From the NCBI GenBank assembly GCA_025560025.1, contig CP048486.1, positions 1 through 64,000 of the forward strand: a stretch of 64,000 nucleotides of DNA, written 5' to 3'. The stretch comes from Agrobacterium tumefaciens. GTDB taxonomy: Bacteria; Pseudomonadota; Alphaproteobacteria; Rhizobiales; Rhizobiaceae. Position numbers and translations under genes: made by a program. A model generated the notes under the pieces. That model did not search any database. It was not told the DNA's origin and worked only from the letters and a program-made list of their open reading frames with translations. Shown piece after piece: positions 8,845-19,481 of the stretch (position 1 is the first letter of the stretch; each line of letters starts with the position of its first letter).

Positions 8845-9309
8845 TTTAACCAGCACGGCGCCAAAGGGTCGGCAACCGGTCCTCAAAAACGGAAGTTGGA
8901 TGGCACAGCCCGGGCGGGAAACGATATGATCCCGTCAGATCAATCGGGCTATGAAGGGAAACAGAACCGCATGGCGCTTGCGCGGGGCGGGCCGCGAATG
9001 GATATGACCTAGTGTCGGGTCATTCCCTGCGGGAGGATTTCGGTGAATGCTGGTGTCATGCAACGCCTCCCTTTGTTCGATCTGACGCGGTGATGTTTTT
9101 TTTGTAGCGGAGCAGCCCGTTTTTGCCAAGCGGGATTTTGCAACCTTATGGCAAGTGATGCGGAAACGACACATCGGCCAGGGCGCTAAATACAACCGTG
9201 GCCGATGCCAATGACGGCTTCGGCCACGTTTTTCTGAATCAAGAGCTTATGTTGCGCATCCCGGGTGGGCTGCGCGACGAGAGAACAGGACCCTGCCTAT
9301 CGTTCCCGA
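8845..9309. other. intergenic region ending in a plus-strand terminator
   Basis: About 465 bases with no supported protein gene. It contains a T-run near 9092-9101, a small hairpin (CCCG, then CGGG followed by ATTTT, near 9118-9136) and a strong terminator on the plus strand at 9198-9235, although no plus-strand gene precedes it. A short non-coding transcript is possible. Confidence 0.45.
9198..9235 (+). terminator. intrinsic terminator, plus strand
   Basis: CGTGGCCGA (9198-9206) pairs with TCGGCCACG (9221-9229) and is followed directly by TTTTT. It points right, towards the 3' end of the convergent binding-protein gene. No annotated plus-strand gene ends here. Confidence 0.65.
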
Positions 9310-10299
9310 TCAATCCATCTGCACATTGGCATTCTTGACGACGGGTTCCCACTTGGCGATTTCGGCCGCGACGTGGTTTTTCAGCTCCTCGGGCGACGAA
9401 GCGACGATTCTGGCGCTGAACTCCGCCATGCGCGCGGCGACAGCCGGATCGGCAAGCGCCTTTTTGGCGGCGGCATTCAGCGTGTCGACCACCTCGGCCG
9501 GCGTGCCGGCAGGCGCAAAGAGTGCGTTCCATGTGTAGGTCTCATAACCCGGCACGGTCTCGGCAATGGTCGGCAGATCCGGGAAGGATGAGGCGCGCTC
9601 GGCGGTGGTGACACCAAGCGCCTTCAATGTGCCGGACTTGATGTGGCCGGATGACGACGGCAGATTGTCGAACATGATCGAAATCTGGTTGCCGAGCAGA
9701 TCGTTGAGCGCCGGGCCTGCCCCCTTATAGGGAACATGCTGCATGCTGACACCAGCCATGCTCTTGAACAATTCGCCGGAAAGATGCAGCGGCGTGCCGT
9801 TGCCGGAAGAGGCATAGGCATATTTATCCGGTTCGGCCTTCAGAAGCGCGATCAGTTCCGCGACGCTGTTGACGTTCAGCTTGGGATTGACGACCAGCAC
9901 ATTCGGCACCACCACCAGCAGCGAGACCGGCGCGAAATCCTTTTGCGGATCGTAAGGTTTCGTTTTGAGAATGAGCGGGTTGAGCGCATGGGTGGCAACC
10001 GTGCCCATCAGGATGGTATAGCCGTCAGGCTCGGCCCGGGCGACCCGGTCGGCACCGAGATTGCCGCCGGCGCCGGCGACATTTTCAACGACGATCTGAT
10101 GGCCGAGCTCATCGCCCATTTTCTGCGCGATGACCCGCGCCACCACATCGGTGGAGCCGCCTGCCGCGAAAGGAACGACCAGCGTAATGGTTCGATCGGG
10201 AAAGCCCTGTGCGCTTGCCGTCATTCCCAGCATGCCAAAAGAAACCGCCGTGGCGGCAAGTTTCAACAGCATGCGCCGTTTCGAAGACCGGTAATTCAT
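9310..10299 (-). CDS. tripartite tricarboxylate transporter binding protein (TctC/Bug family)
   Basis: 329 residues: signal peptide (residues 1-30, cleaved near SAQG) followed by the Bug-family start FPDRTITLVVPFAAGGSTDVVAR and the conserved ELL/NQI-type region (LNDLLGNQISIMFDNLPSS). These are periplasmic receptors that close over carboxylates or similar small ligands. The ATG at 10299 follows AGGAGGGTT, so the longer frame upstream is rejected. No TctA or TctB membrane gene is adjacent; such orphan receptors are common and may use a distant transporter. The ligand is unknown. Confidence 0.9.
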   Translation of the reverse strand: MNYRSSKRRMLLKLAATAVSFGMLGMTASAQGFPDRTITLVVPFAAGGSTDVVARVIAQKMGDELGHQIVVENVAGAGGNLGADRVARAEPDGYTILMGTVATHALNPLILKTKPYDPQKDFAPVSLLVVVPNVLVVNPKLNVNSVAELIALLKAEPDKYAYASSGNGTPLHLSGELFKSMAGVSMQHVPYKGAGPALNDLLGNQISIMFDNLPSSSGHIKSGTLKALGVTTAERASSFPDLPTIAETVPGYETYTWNALFAPAGTPAEVVDTLNAAAKKALADPAVAARMAEFSARIVASSPEELKNHVAAEIAKWEPVVKNANVQMD

Positions 10300-10406
10300 G
10301 AACCCTCCTGTAAACATGGCCTCCCCGCCATGCCGGGCATAGTAGCTCAAATGAACCTGAGGGCAACCCGTTGGCCTTGCTGCGGGAAACAAGAGGACGT
10401 GACGTC

Positions 10407-11102
10407 CTAAGCGTTCATGCGTTCTTCAACGACCCGCCAGTTGACCAGCCTGTCGAGCACGGCGCGGATATGCTCGGGTTTGCGGTTCTCATAATCGAGG
10501 TAATAGGCATGCTCCCATATATCGATGCCGAGATAGGCCGGTCGGCCCACCGCGACCGGGTTATTGCCGTCCTCGTAACCAATGAGTGCGAGTTTATCGG
10601 CGTCGTCGCGCGTCAACCAGACCCAGCCTGTCCCGAACACGGTGTCGGAAACATCGACTGCGCGTTTGATAAACCCTTCATAATCGCCAAAGCTCTCGTT
10701 CACACGGGTCGCAAGCTCACCCGTCGGTCGGTTCGGCCCACCCGGAACGAACTGATCCCAATAGGCGACGTGGTTCCAGGCCTGCGCGGCATTGTTGAAA
10801 ATCTTGACATCTGCCGCCTCTTTGGACTTGGCCGCCTCCTTGACGATATCGACAAGCTCCATGTCGGCATAGCGGGTATTGGCTGCCAGCGTATTCAGCT
10901 TGTCGTAATAGGCCTTGTGATGTTTTCCGTAATGGAGGCCGACCGTTTTTGCCGAAATAACGGGCGCCAGATCTCCCTCCGCAAACGGAAGGGACGGCTG
11001 TTTCAATGGCAGGGCGGCACGCGCCACATGCGGCCTGGGGAAAATCGTTGCGGCAGCGGCCACAGCGCCGCCTGCGAGAATTGTGCGTCTGGTGATGTTC
11101 AT
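10407..11102 (-). CDS. sodB: Fe/Mn superoxide dismutase with Tat signal
   Basis: 231 residues. The start at 11102 follows AGGAGGAAAAC and gives a twin-arginine signal (NITRRTILAGGAVAAAATI, cleavage near VARA), so the folded enzyme should be exported to the periplasm. The dismutase fold follows, with metal ligands in GLHYGKHHKAYY (His), AWNHVAYWDQF (His) and GIDIWEHAYYLDYENRK (Asp and His). It converts superoxide to peroxide and oxygen. Iron or manganese use cannot be decided by eye. It seems monocistronic. A periplasmic copy would deal with superoxide made outside, for example by plant defence. Confidence 0.93.
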   Translation of the reverse strand: MNITRRTILAGGAVAAAATIFPRPHVARAALPLKQPSLPFAEGDLAPVISAKTVGLHYGKHHKAYYDKLNTLAANTRYADMELVDIVKEAAKSKEAADVKIFNNAAQAWNHVAYWDQFVPGGPNRPTGELATRVNESFGDYEGFIKRAVDVSDTVFGTGWVWLTRDDADKLALIGYEDGNNPVAVGRPAYLGIDIWEHAYYLDYENRKPEHIRAVLDRLVNWRVVEERMNA

Positions 11103-11242
11103 GTTTTCCTCCTTTGAATGACAGCCACATGGGTTAACCCGCAACTGCGGCGCAGGTTTCCTCAGGTCGAATCAATTCGACCGCGGACACAGGGTCATCA
11201 TGCAAAGACGGGGATTGGGGCAGTCCGCTACGGGAAGGGACA

Positions 11243-11277
11243 TAAAGGAAAGGCCCTCCCGGTTGAGAGAGGGCCTG
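11243..11277 (-). terminator. terminator of the Arg-rich secreted protein gene
   Basis: On the minus strand AGGCCCTC and GAGGGCCT form an 8-bp stem followed by TTCCTTT. It lies seven bases after the stop of the gene at 11284-11613. Confidence 0.8.
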
Positions 11278-11283
11278 ATCCGA

Positions 11284-11613
11284 TTACCAGCGATAATAGT
11301 CGCGGCGGTCTCGCCATTCGCGGTGTTCCCGCCAGTCTCGCCGCTCACGCCATTCTCTGCGTGCCTGACGCTCGCGCCACTCGCGGCGGCCCTCCCAGCG
11401 ATCACGCCGGTCCCAGCCGCGCTCATAGCGTGGCGGTCCGTTTGGCCGGCAATATCCACGCGGCGACAGATGAAAACCGCGTCCACAGGCATAGTCGACG
11501 GTTTGAACATTCGATGTCGCGGGTGCGGACGGTTGACCGATGGGCATGGCGTTCGCGCCACTACCGAACAAAGCGCTAAGAATTATTCCAGCGCTTAAAA
11601 TCATCTTGCGCAT
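11284..11613 (-). CDS. GCG/CRPN-type small secreted Arg/Trp-rich protein
   Basis: 109 residues, start preceded by AAGGAGGGAAATGAG. Signal peptide to about residue 22 (SGANA), then the conserved segment ACGRGFHLSPRGYCRPNG (two Cys) known as the GCG/CRPN prefix, then a tail of about 50 residues made of degenerate repeats of the type R-R-E-W-R-E-R and D-W-R-E-H-R. The tail is extremely basic and aromatic. The function is unknown. The sequence suggests an envelope protein that contacts polyanions such as lipopolysaccharide or nucleic acid (inference). Confidence 0.8.
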   Translation of the reverse strand: MRKMILSAGIILSALFGSGANAMPIGQPSAPATSNVQTVDYACGRGFHLSPRGYCRPNGPPRYERGWDRRDRWEGRREWRERQARREWRERRDWREHREWRDRRDYYRW

Positions 11614-11857
11614 CTCATTTCCCTCCTTGTGGGATGGGGTGATTTAGCGCCATTGCCCGTGAACTGCAGGTGAATGAAACGAGGTGTTTTCGTGGCAGCG
11701 GAGCCGCAATTATGGCCATTTTGGGCGAGTTTTCGCAGCGAATAGCTGAACACCCTGAACACGAAAACAGAGAAATCCGCTGTGGCAACGATTATGGCTG
11801 AAGGTGTGGAACGCCCCGAGCAGGCCAGATCATTCAGGAGCAGACATCACGCCCTGC

Positions 11858-12898
11858 TCACTGCTTTTCATTCCACGTCATCACGTAACGCGTGCCCTTG
11901 CCCAGCTCCGGGTGCGTATGCGTCTGTTCAACACGCGCGCCAATATTCTGGGCCATCGCCATGATCAGCTTTGTACCGAGGCCCGTCCCGCGGGGTGTTG
12001 CCTCGGGCTTCGAGCCGATACCGTCGTCTTCAACAACGAGAGCAAATTGCTGGTCCTCTTCCGAAAGCCGGACGCGAACCGTGCCGGACTGATCGGGATA
12101 GGCATATTTCAGCGCATTGGTCAGAAGCTCGGTGATGATGACGCCGAGCGCCACCGCGTGATCCGCTTTCAGACTGACGTCGCAAAGCGATGTTTCCACC
12201 GTGACGGAGGACGAACCGGGAACGGCCTGAAACAGGTCGCTGATGATCGACGTCAGGTAGGAATTGAGCGACACCAGGCCGACATTATCGGTATTGTAGA
12301 GGCTGCGATGAACGCCGGCGATCGCGGAAATCCTGCTCTGGGTTTCCAGCAGGGCGACCTCGGCTTCCGGCGATTTGACGGTGTTGATCTGCAGCCTGAT
12401 CATCGCAGAGACCAGCGAAAGACTGTTGGCGACCCGATGGTTCATCTCCTTGACCATCATTTCCGCGTGTTCCTTCGCCTTTACCAGCAACCGGTCGGAT
12501 TCCTCCTTGGTCTGGCGCAGGCGATGGTTTTCCAGGGCCTGATTGATCGCGGTGCGCAATAGCGGGAAAAAGTCGTCGCCGACATTCTTTATGACGAAGT
12601 CGGCAGCCCCCGCCTTGAGGGCATCGATCGCGATCTGGGCTTCATTGGATCCCGTAACGTAAAGCACGGGAACGCGCCCCGGTAACGACTGGATCGCCGC
12701 CAGAAATTCCATTCCCGTCGACATCTGAAAATAGTGATCGAGGACGACCACATCGAATTGCTCGTTTTGAAATAGCTCGAGCCCCGAGGCGACGGAGGCG
12801 GCATGCACCACCTCCATTCCATGACGACCAAGGACACGGCTGGAAAGCCGCGCCAGCGCTGGATCATCATCAACATACAAAACGCGCAAATCCATCAT
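11858..12898 (-). CDS. response regulator-histidine kinase hybrid (HisKA_2 type)
   Basis: 346 residues. The receiver domain (1-125) has acidic residues in LYVDDDPA and phospho-acceptor Asp54 in VVVLDHYF. It is followed by a HisKA_2 dimerisation domain with His154 in MVKEMNHRVANSLSL and a HATPase_c domain (ELLTNALKYA, DDGIGSKP, GTGLGTKLI). This receiver-then-kinase order is seen in alphaproteobacterial stress and light relays. It has no sensor domain, so it would take its signal from the receiver. It is the last of three co-oriented signalling genes, four bases after the small response regulator. Confidence 0.88.
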   Translation of the reverse strand: MMDLRVLYVDDDPALARLSSRVLGRHGMEVVHAASVASGLELFQNEQFDVVVLDHYFQMSTGMEFLAAIQSLPGRVPVLYVTGSNEAQIAIDALKAGAADFVIKNVGDDFFPLLRTAINQALENHRLRQTKEESDRLLVKAKEHAEMMVKEMNHRVANSLSLVSAMIRLQINTVKSPEAEVALLETQSRISAIAGVHRSLYNTDNVGLVSLNSYLTSIISDLFQAVPGSSSVTVETSLCDVSLKADHAVALGVIITELLTNALKYAYPDQSGTVRVRLSEEDQQFALVVEDDGIGSKPEATPRGTGLGTKLIMAMAQNIGARVEQTHTHPELGKGTRYVMTWNEKQ

Positions 12899-12902
12899 GC
12901 CT

Positions 12903-13340
12903 TCAAGGTATCTGAATCACAGAGAAAAACAGGCCGAGGTTCTTGATCGCGTTGGCGAAACCTTCGTAGTCGACCGGCTTCGTTATATAGACATTTGCGC
13001 CAAGGTCATAACATTTCTGGATTTCGGTTTCGTCATCCGTCGTCGTCAGCACGACGACCGGCAAACGGCGTGTATGTTCGTTGCTTTTGATCTGCTCGAG
13101 AATGCGGATACCCGACATATCGGGAAGATTGAGATCGAGCAGGACGAGAAGATAACGATCCTTGCTGACAAGGCCATCCCGGCTTTCGCCAAGGATGAAA
13201 TCAAGCGCCTTTGCACCCAGCGTAAAGGGCACGATCTCGTTGTTCACACCCGCACGACGCACGTTTTTTTCGATGAGACGAGCATGACCCTCGTCATCCT
13301 CGATCATCACGATCGTTACCTCTTGACCGGTTGCCTTCAT
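12903..13340 (-). CDS. single-domain response regulator (CheY/Rcp type)
   Basis: 145 residues, receiver only: acidic pair in VMIEDDEGHA, Asp69 in LLDLNLPDMSG, Thr in VVLTTTDDE and Lys in VYITKPVDY. It resembles the Rcp1-like regulators paired with phytochrome-like kinases. Its start overlaps the stop of the upstream kinase gene as ATGA, so the two are translationally coupled. It probably shuttles phosphoryl groups between the membrane kinase and the hybrid kinase downstream (inference from order). Confidence 0.9.
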   Translation of the reverse strand: MKATGQEVTIVMIEDDEGHARLIEKNVRRAGVNNEIVPFTLGAKALDFILGESRDGLVSKDRYLLVLLDLNLPDMSGIRILEQIKSNEHTRRLPVVVLTTTDDETEIQKCYDLGANVYITKPVDYEGFANAIKNLGLFFSVIQIP

Positions 13341-14830
13341 TGTTCGCCTTCTTTCGTCACTTTTCTGAGGTCGCTCGGCAGGAGCAGCGTGAATGTGCTT
13401 CCTTTGCCAAGCTCGGACTCCACCCTAATGTCACCTCCTAAATTTCTGATTAGCGAACGAACATGAGCAAGGCCAATTCCTTCCCCGGGCTGATCCTGAT
13501 TGCCGGCGCGGCGGAAGAGCTCGAATATGCGCTCCAGATCCTGCTCGCCAATGCCGCGACCATTGTCGCTGACCGCGATGGAAATGGCGCCACGTCCGGC
13601 CGGATAGGCGCGTGCGGTCAATTTGAGCGGGCGTCCCGGCATCTGGTATTTCACCGCATTGTCGAAGAGATTGCCGAGGATCTGGTCGAGAGAGATACGA
13701 TCCGTATAGACGGTCAATTTTGAGCTATCGACATTGATCTCGCCGCCATTGGCAGTGACCTGGTGACGAACCGTCTCGGAAAGCGACGACAGCAACGTTT
13801 CTATATCGACCTTTTCCGGTTGCAGCTTTCGCTGGCCATCACGCGAGATTTTCAGGATCGCATTGATCAGCTGGTCCATTTTACGGGTCGAGGAGCGGAT
13901 GAAGCCGATTGCCTCGGGAATATCCTCCTCGACGGCCAGCCGCGCTTCGCGGATGACGTCTTCCGGCGGCGTCTTGCCATCGGCGAGAACATAGGCCGAG
14001 ACCGGCTTCAGCGACGTATCGAATTCGGCGAGGAACCCCATGATATTAACGAGCGGCGCCCGCAGATCATGCGTGACGATATAGGCGAAGCGCTGGATTT
14101 CCTGATTGGCGCGGCGAAGGTCGCGCGTTCTTTCTTCCACACGTTCCTCAAGATGGCGATTGAGCTCGTCCACATCCTCCCGGGAGCGGTTCAGGGCGCG
14201 GATATAGGTAAAGACCAGCAGGATCGAACCGCCGACGACGATCATGATGGCGAAGGCACCGCCGATCGTCACCAATTGCAGCCTGTTGGCGGCCTCGAGT
14301 TGATCGCCGACGATGACGCGCAACCGATCATCCGTGTCCGATTGCAGCTTCGACAGCACCGTTCTGATTTCATTCATGAAACGTTTGCCGTCATTCTCAC
14401 GGACGATCTCGACCGCCTCGGTGATGCGCCCCGCCTTTTGCAGATCGATGGTTTCGCGGGTTTCGGCCAGCTTGTTGTCAATCGCGACTGCCATATCTGA
14501 CAGAGGCTGCCGATATTGATCGCGATCCTTCAATAGATCGAGAAGCCTGGAGCGCCGTTCCGGCAGGCGGCCCAAAGCCTCCTCATATGGCCCCAGATAC
14601 TCGACATTATTGGTCAGCAGATAACCTCTCTGACCGGTTTCGATGTCCTGCATCGAGGTCAGCACATCGAGGATGGCCGCGCGCACGCGGCGCAGTTCGG
14701 CTGTTTCCTGAGAGTACCGGTTGTTCACCTGCACCAGCCATAACGACATGGCGACCATTCCGGTCAGGATGGCGACACCAACAGCGAGCATGAGAAGGCT
14801 TCGCTGAGCGAACGGCGAAAAATTGGTCAC
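13337..14830 (-). CDS. membrane sensor histidine kinase with CHASE3 domain
   Basis: 497 residues with a GTG start. One membrane helix near 12-34, a periplasmic CHASE3 domain (IETGQRGYLLT at about 63-73), a second helix near 186-208, a coiled segment, HisKA with phospho-acceptor His254 in IVTHDLRAPLVN, and a HATPase_c domain (NAVKYQMP, DNGRGIG, EGIGLAHVRSL). The CHASE3 ligand is unknown. It is first in a three-gene unit with the two receiver proteins. Confidence 0.9.
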   Translation of the reverse strand: MTNFSPFAQRSLLMLAVGVAILTGMVAMSLWLVQVNNRYSQETAELRRVRAAILDVLTSMQDIETGQRGYLLTNNVEYLGPYEEALGRLPERRSRLLDLLKDRDQYRQPLSDMAVAIDNKLAETRETIDLQKAGRITEAVEIVRENDGKRFMNEIRTVLSKLQSDTDDRLRVIVGDQLEAANRLQLVTIGGAFAIMIVVGGSILLVFTYIRALNRSREDVDELNRHLEERVEERTRDLRRANQEIQRFAYIVTHDLRAPLVNIMGFLAEFDTSLKPVSAYVLADGKTPPEDVIREARLAVEEDIPEAIGFIRSSTRKMDQLINAILKISRDGQRKLQPEKVDIETLLSSLSETVRHQVTANGGEINVDSSKLTVYTDRISLDQILGNLFDNAVKYQMPGRPLKLTARAYPAGRGAISIAVSDNGRGIGEQDLERIFELFRRAGNQDQPGEGIGLAHVRSLIRNLGGDIRVESELGKGSTFTLLLPSDLRKVTKEGEQ

Positions 14831-14974
14831 AGTAATAATATTCCCGGTAGGCAGCTTATTTGTCGGGCAAATTAGAATATGACAGACGCGGAAGCGAACA
14901 TTTTATTTCCCGCCGGCGCCGGAACCACTTTTCACAACAGGCGTTAAGCACGGTTCGGAAGTAGAAAAGTCGCC

Positions 14975-16786
<1,812 letters not shown>

Positions 16787-16790
16787 GATG

Positions 16791-18575
16791 TCATCTCCCC
16801 ACGGCATAGGCCTGCATCAACCGCGGTGTCGCGGCGGCGCGCAGCAGACCGTCGGCATCGCGGCGCGCAGCGGTAAGCCGCCCGACCGACCAGGCATCGG
16901 CAACCGTGACGCGGTGGCCACGGCGGCGAAGCGCCTCAAGCGTTGCATCCCCCACCGTAGCTTCCACCATGATCTCGCCCGGCGAGCTGGTACGCGGATA
17001 AAACGAACCCGGAAAATGCGAGGTGTGGAACAAAGGCATGTCGATGGCCGCCTGCAGGTTCTTGCCGTGATGCGCATAACGCAGGAAGAAGGGCAGCTGC
17101 CATTGGTCCTGCTGGTCGCCACCCGGCGTGCCGAAGACCATGGATGGACGCCCCTGATGCAGCGCAAGCGATGGCGTCAGCGTGGTGCGCGGGCGTTTGC
17201 CCGGCGCGAGCGAGGTCGGCAGGCCCTCCTTCAGCCAGAACATCTGGGCGCGGGAATTGAGCGCGAAGCCGAGGCCCGGAACGATGGGCGAGGATTGCAG
17301 CCAGCCGCCCGACGGTGTGGTGGAAACCATGTTGCCCCAGCGGTCGATGACATCGATATGCACCGTATCACCGCGCTTTTCCGTCAGATGCGACATGGTC
17401 GGCTCGTAGACGGCCCCGGTGCCGCTCATCTCGGCCAGCATCGCCATGGTGGCATCCACCTGTTTTTCATAGCCCGGCACCGTGCCGGGGCGCAATTCGA
17501 GCGATGCCTCGCTGCCGATCAGTTTGCGACGCCCGGCATTATAGCCCTCGGAAAGAAGATATTCCGTCGGAATCTGGCCGAATTCCGGATCGCCGTAATA
17601 GACCTCCCGGTCGGCGAAGGCGAGCTTCATGGCTTCGACGACGGTATGGATGAAATCGGGACCGGACGGGTCCATCGCCGCAATGTCGAAACCCTTCAGC
17701 AGGGCGAGCGATTGCAGCAGAACCGGCCCCTGCCCCCAGGCGGGCGTCTTGGCAATCGTCCAGTCGTGATAGTCGAACGTCTGCGGCGCTTCCACGGTCG
17801 CGCGCCATTCCGCCATGTCCTGCGCCGTCAGCACGCCCTTGTGTTTCGCGCCACTGGCATCCATCACCTCCGCGGTCCTGACGTAACTGTCGATGGCTTC
17901 CGCAACGAAACCCCGGTAAAAGGCATCACGTGCCGCCTCGATCTGGTTTTCGCGGCCGGAGCGCGCTTCCGCCTCGGAGACGATCCGCTGATAGGTTGCG
18001 GCGAGAACCGGGTTCCTGAAATTGGCGTGCGGCTCGGGTGCGGCACCGCCCGGCAGCCAGGTCTCATGGGATGTCGGCCATTCCTTCTCGAAGAACTCCG
18101 CCAGTCCCTTGATGGTGGCGGAGACGCGCGGCAGGGTCGGATGCCCATGGTCGGCATAATAGATGGCGGGTTCCAGCACCTCGCGCACGCTCATCGTGCC
18201 ATAGTCGCGCAGCATCAGCATCCAGCCGTCGAAGGCGCCGGGAATGACGGTGGCCAGCAGCCCGTCGCCGGGGATCAGCTTCAGCCCTTCCGAGGTGTAG
18301 TGGTCAATCGTCGCCCCGCTCGGGGCCGGGCCCTGTGCACAGATGACCTCGACCTTGTCCGTCTTCTTCGAATAGAACACGGCGGGCATGTCGCCGCCCG
18401 GGCCGCAGAGATGCGGTTCCACGATCTGCAGAACGAAACCGGTGGCGACGGCGGCGTCGAAGGCGTTCCCTCCCTTTTCGAGGATCGCCATGCCCACGGC
18501 CGATGCGATCCAGTGCGTCGAGGTAACGACGCCGAATGTGCCGAGGATCTCGGGGCGTGTGGTGAATTCGGTCAT
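16791..18575 (-). CDS. ggt: gamma-glutamyltransferase family protein
   Basis: 594 residues of the gamma-glutamyltranspeptidase Ntn-hydrolase family. The autoprocessing site and nucleophile is Thr404 in RGDTVHIDVIDRWGNMVS, with downstream TPSGGWLQSS and the GTPGGDQQ oxyanion motif. It cleaves gamma-glutamyl bonds, as in glutathione. There is no signal peptide, so unlike E. coli Ggt it should work in the cytoplasm on imported substrate. It lies inside the importer operon, between the permease and ATPase genes, with its stop a few bases before the next start. Confidence 0.9.
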   Translation of the reverse strand: MTEFTTRPEILGTFGVVTSTHWIASAVGMAILEKGGNAFDAAVATGFVLQIVEPHLCGPGGDMPAVFYSKKTDKVEVICAQGPAPSGATIDHYTSEGLKLIPGDGLLATVIPGAFDGWMLMLRDYGTMSVREVLEPAIYYADHGHPTLPRVSATIKGLAEFFEKEWPTSHETWLPGGAAPEPHANFRNPVLAATYQRIVSEAEARSGRENQIEAARDAFYRGFVAEAIDSYVRTAEVMDASGAKHKGVLTAQDMAEWRATVEAPQTFDYHDWTIAKTPAWGQGPVLLQSLALLKGFDIAAMDPSGPDFIHTVVEAMKLAFADREVYYGDPEFGQIPTEYLLSEGYNAGRRKLIGSEASLELRPGTVPGYEKQVDATMAMLAEMSGTGAVYEPTMSHLTEKRGDTVHIDVIDRWGNMVSTTPSGGWLQSSPIVPGLGFALNSRAQMFWLKEGLPTSLAPGKRPRTTLTPSLALHQGRPSMVFGTPGGDQQDQWQLPFFLRYAHHGKNLQAAIDMPLFHTSHFPGSFYPRTSSPGEIMVEATVGDATLEALRRRGHRVTVADAWSVGRLTAARRDADGLLRAAATPRLMQAYAVGR

Positions 18576-18596
18576 TCAGTCAATTCCTTATAAAAA

Positions 18597-19469
18597 TCAT
18601 GCTTCGCGCGGATCGAGCGCATCACGCAGGCCATCGCCCAGAAGATTGAAACCGATGACGACGAGGAAGATGGCGATGCCGGGCCACATCGTCATCCATG
18701 GCGCCTGGCTCAGGAAATTCTTTGCCGTGTTCAGCATCGAACCCCATGAGGGTGCGGGCGCCTGCTGGCCAAGTCCTAGGAAGGAAAGGCTCGCCTCCGC
18801 AATGATGGCGGTCGCGACCGTCAGCGTCGCCTGCACGATGATGGGGGCAAAGACATTCGGCAGGATGTAACGCGTCATGATGTCGACGTGGTTGAGGCCG
18901 ATCGACCTTGCGCCCTCGACATAATCCTCCATCTTGACCGCCAGCACCTGCCCACGGGTCAACCGCACGAAAATCGGCATGGCGGAAAGGCCAATCGCGA
19001 TCATGGCATTGGTGAGGCTCGGCCCGAGGAAGGCTGCGAGCGCAATCGCCATGATGAGGAAGGGCATGGCCAGCAGCGCTTCGGTGATGCGCGATATGAC
19101 CATATCCACCCAGCCGCCGAAATAACCGGCAATCAGGCCGAAAGGCACGCCGATGACCACCGCGATCATCACCGAGACGACGCCGGCCATCAGCGAGGCG
19201 CGTGCGCCATAGATCATGCGGGAAAGGATGTCTCGGCCGAGATCGTCGGTGCCGAGCCAATGGGCCGCTGAAGGCGCCTTGCGGATGGCGGACCAGCTGG
19301 TCGCAACCGGATCGGCAATCGGCAGGATCGGTGCGGCTATGGCAAGGACGGCGAAAAACAGCACGATAATCATGCCGGCCAGCGCCGATTTGTTGCGCTT
19401 CATCTTCTTCCAGGCGCGGCTTTCCTGCCGCGTTACCGGTACGGAGAGGTTTTGATCGAGAACGGTCAT
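18597..19469 (-). CDS. ABC importer permease (DppC/GsiD-like)
   Basis: 290 residues with about six membrane helices and a cytoplasmic N-terminal tail, plus the EAA-type coupling loop (GARSIGLNHVDIMTRYILPN, at about residues 185-205). It is the second permease of the peptide/glutathione importer, and starts 12 bases after the DppB-type gene ends. Confidence 0.9.
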   Translation of the reverse strand: MTVLDQNLSVPVTRQESRAWKKMKRNKSALAGMIIVLFFAVLAIAAPILPIADPVATSWSAIRKAPSAAHWLGTDDLGRDILSRMIYGARASLMAGVVSVMIAVVIGVPFGLIAGYFGGWVDMVISRITEALLAMPFLIMAIALAAFLGPSLTNAMIAIGLSAMPIFVRLTRGQVLAVKMEDYVEGARSIGLNHVDIMTRYILPNVFAPIIVQATLTVATAIIAEASLSFLGLGQQAPAPSWGSMLNTAKNFLSQAPWMTMWPGIAIFLVVIGFNLLGDGLRDALDPREA

Positions 19470-19481
19470 GATATCAGGGCC

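Noticed and set aside
14921..14945. GGAAC-N16-CGTT, a perfect EcfG promoter match on the plus strand
   Set aside because: It points into the 3' end of the minus-strand dual ATPase gene with no plus-strand gene or RNA signal downstream. It may be a chance match.
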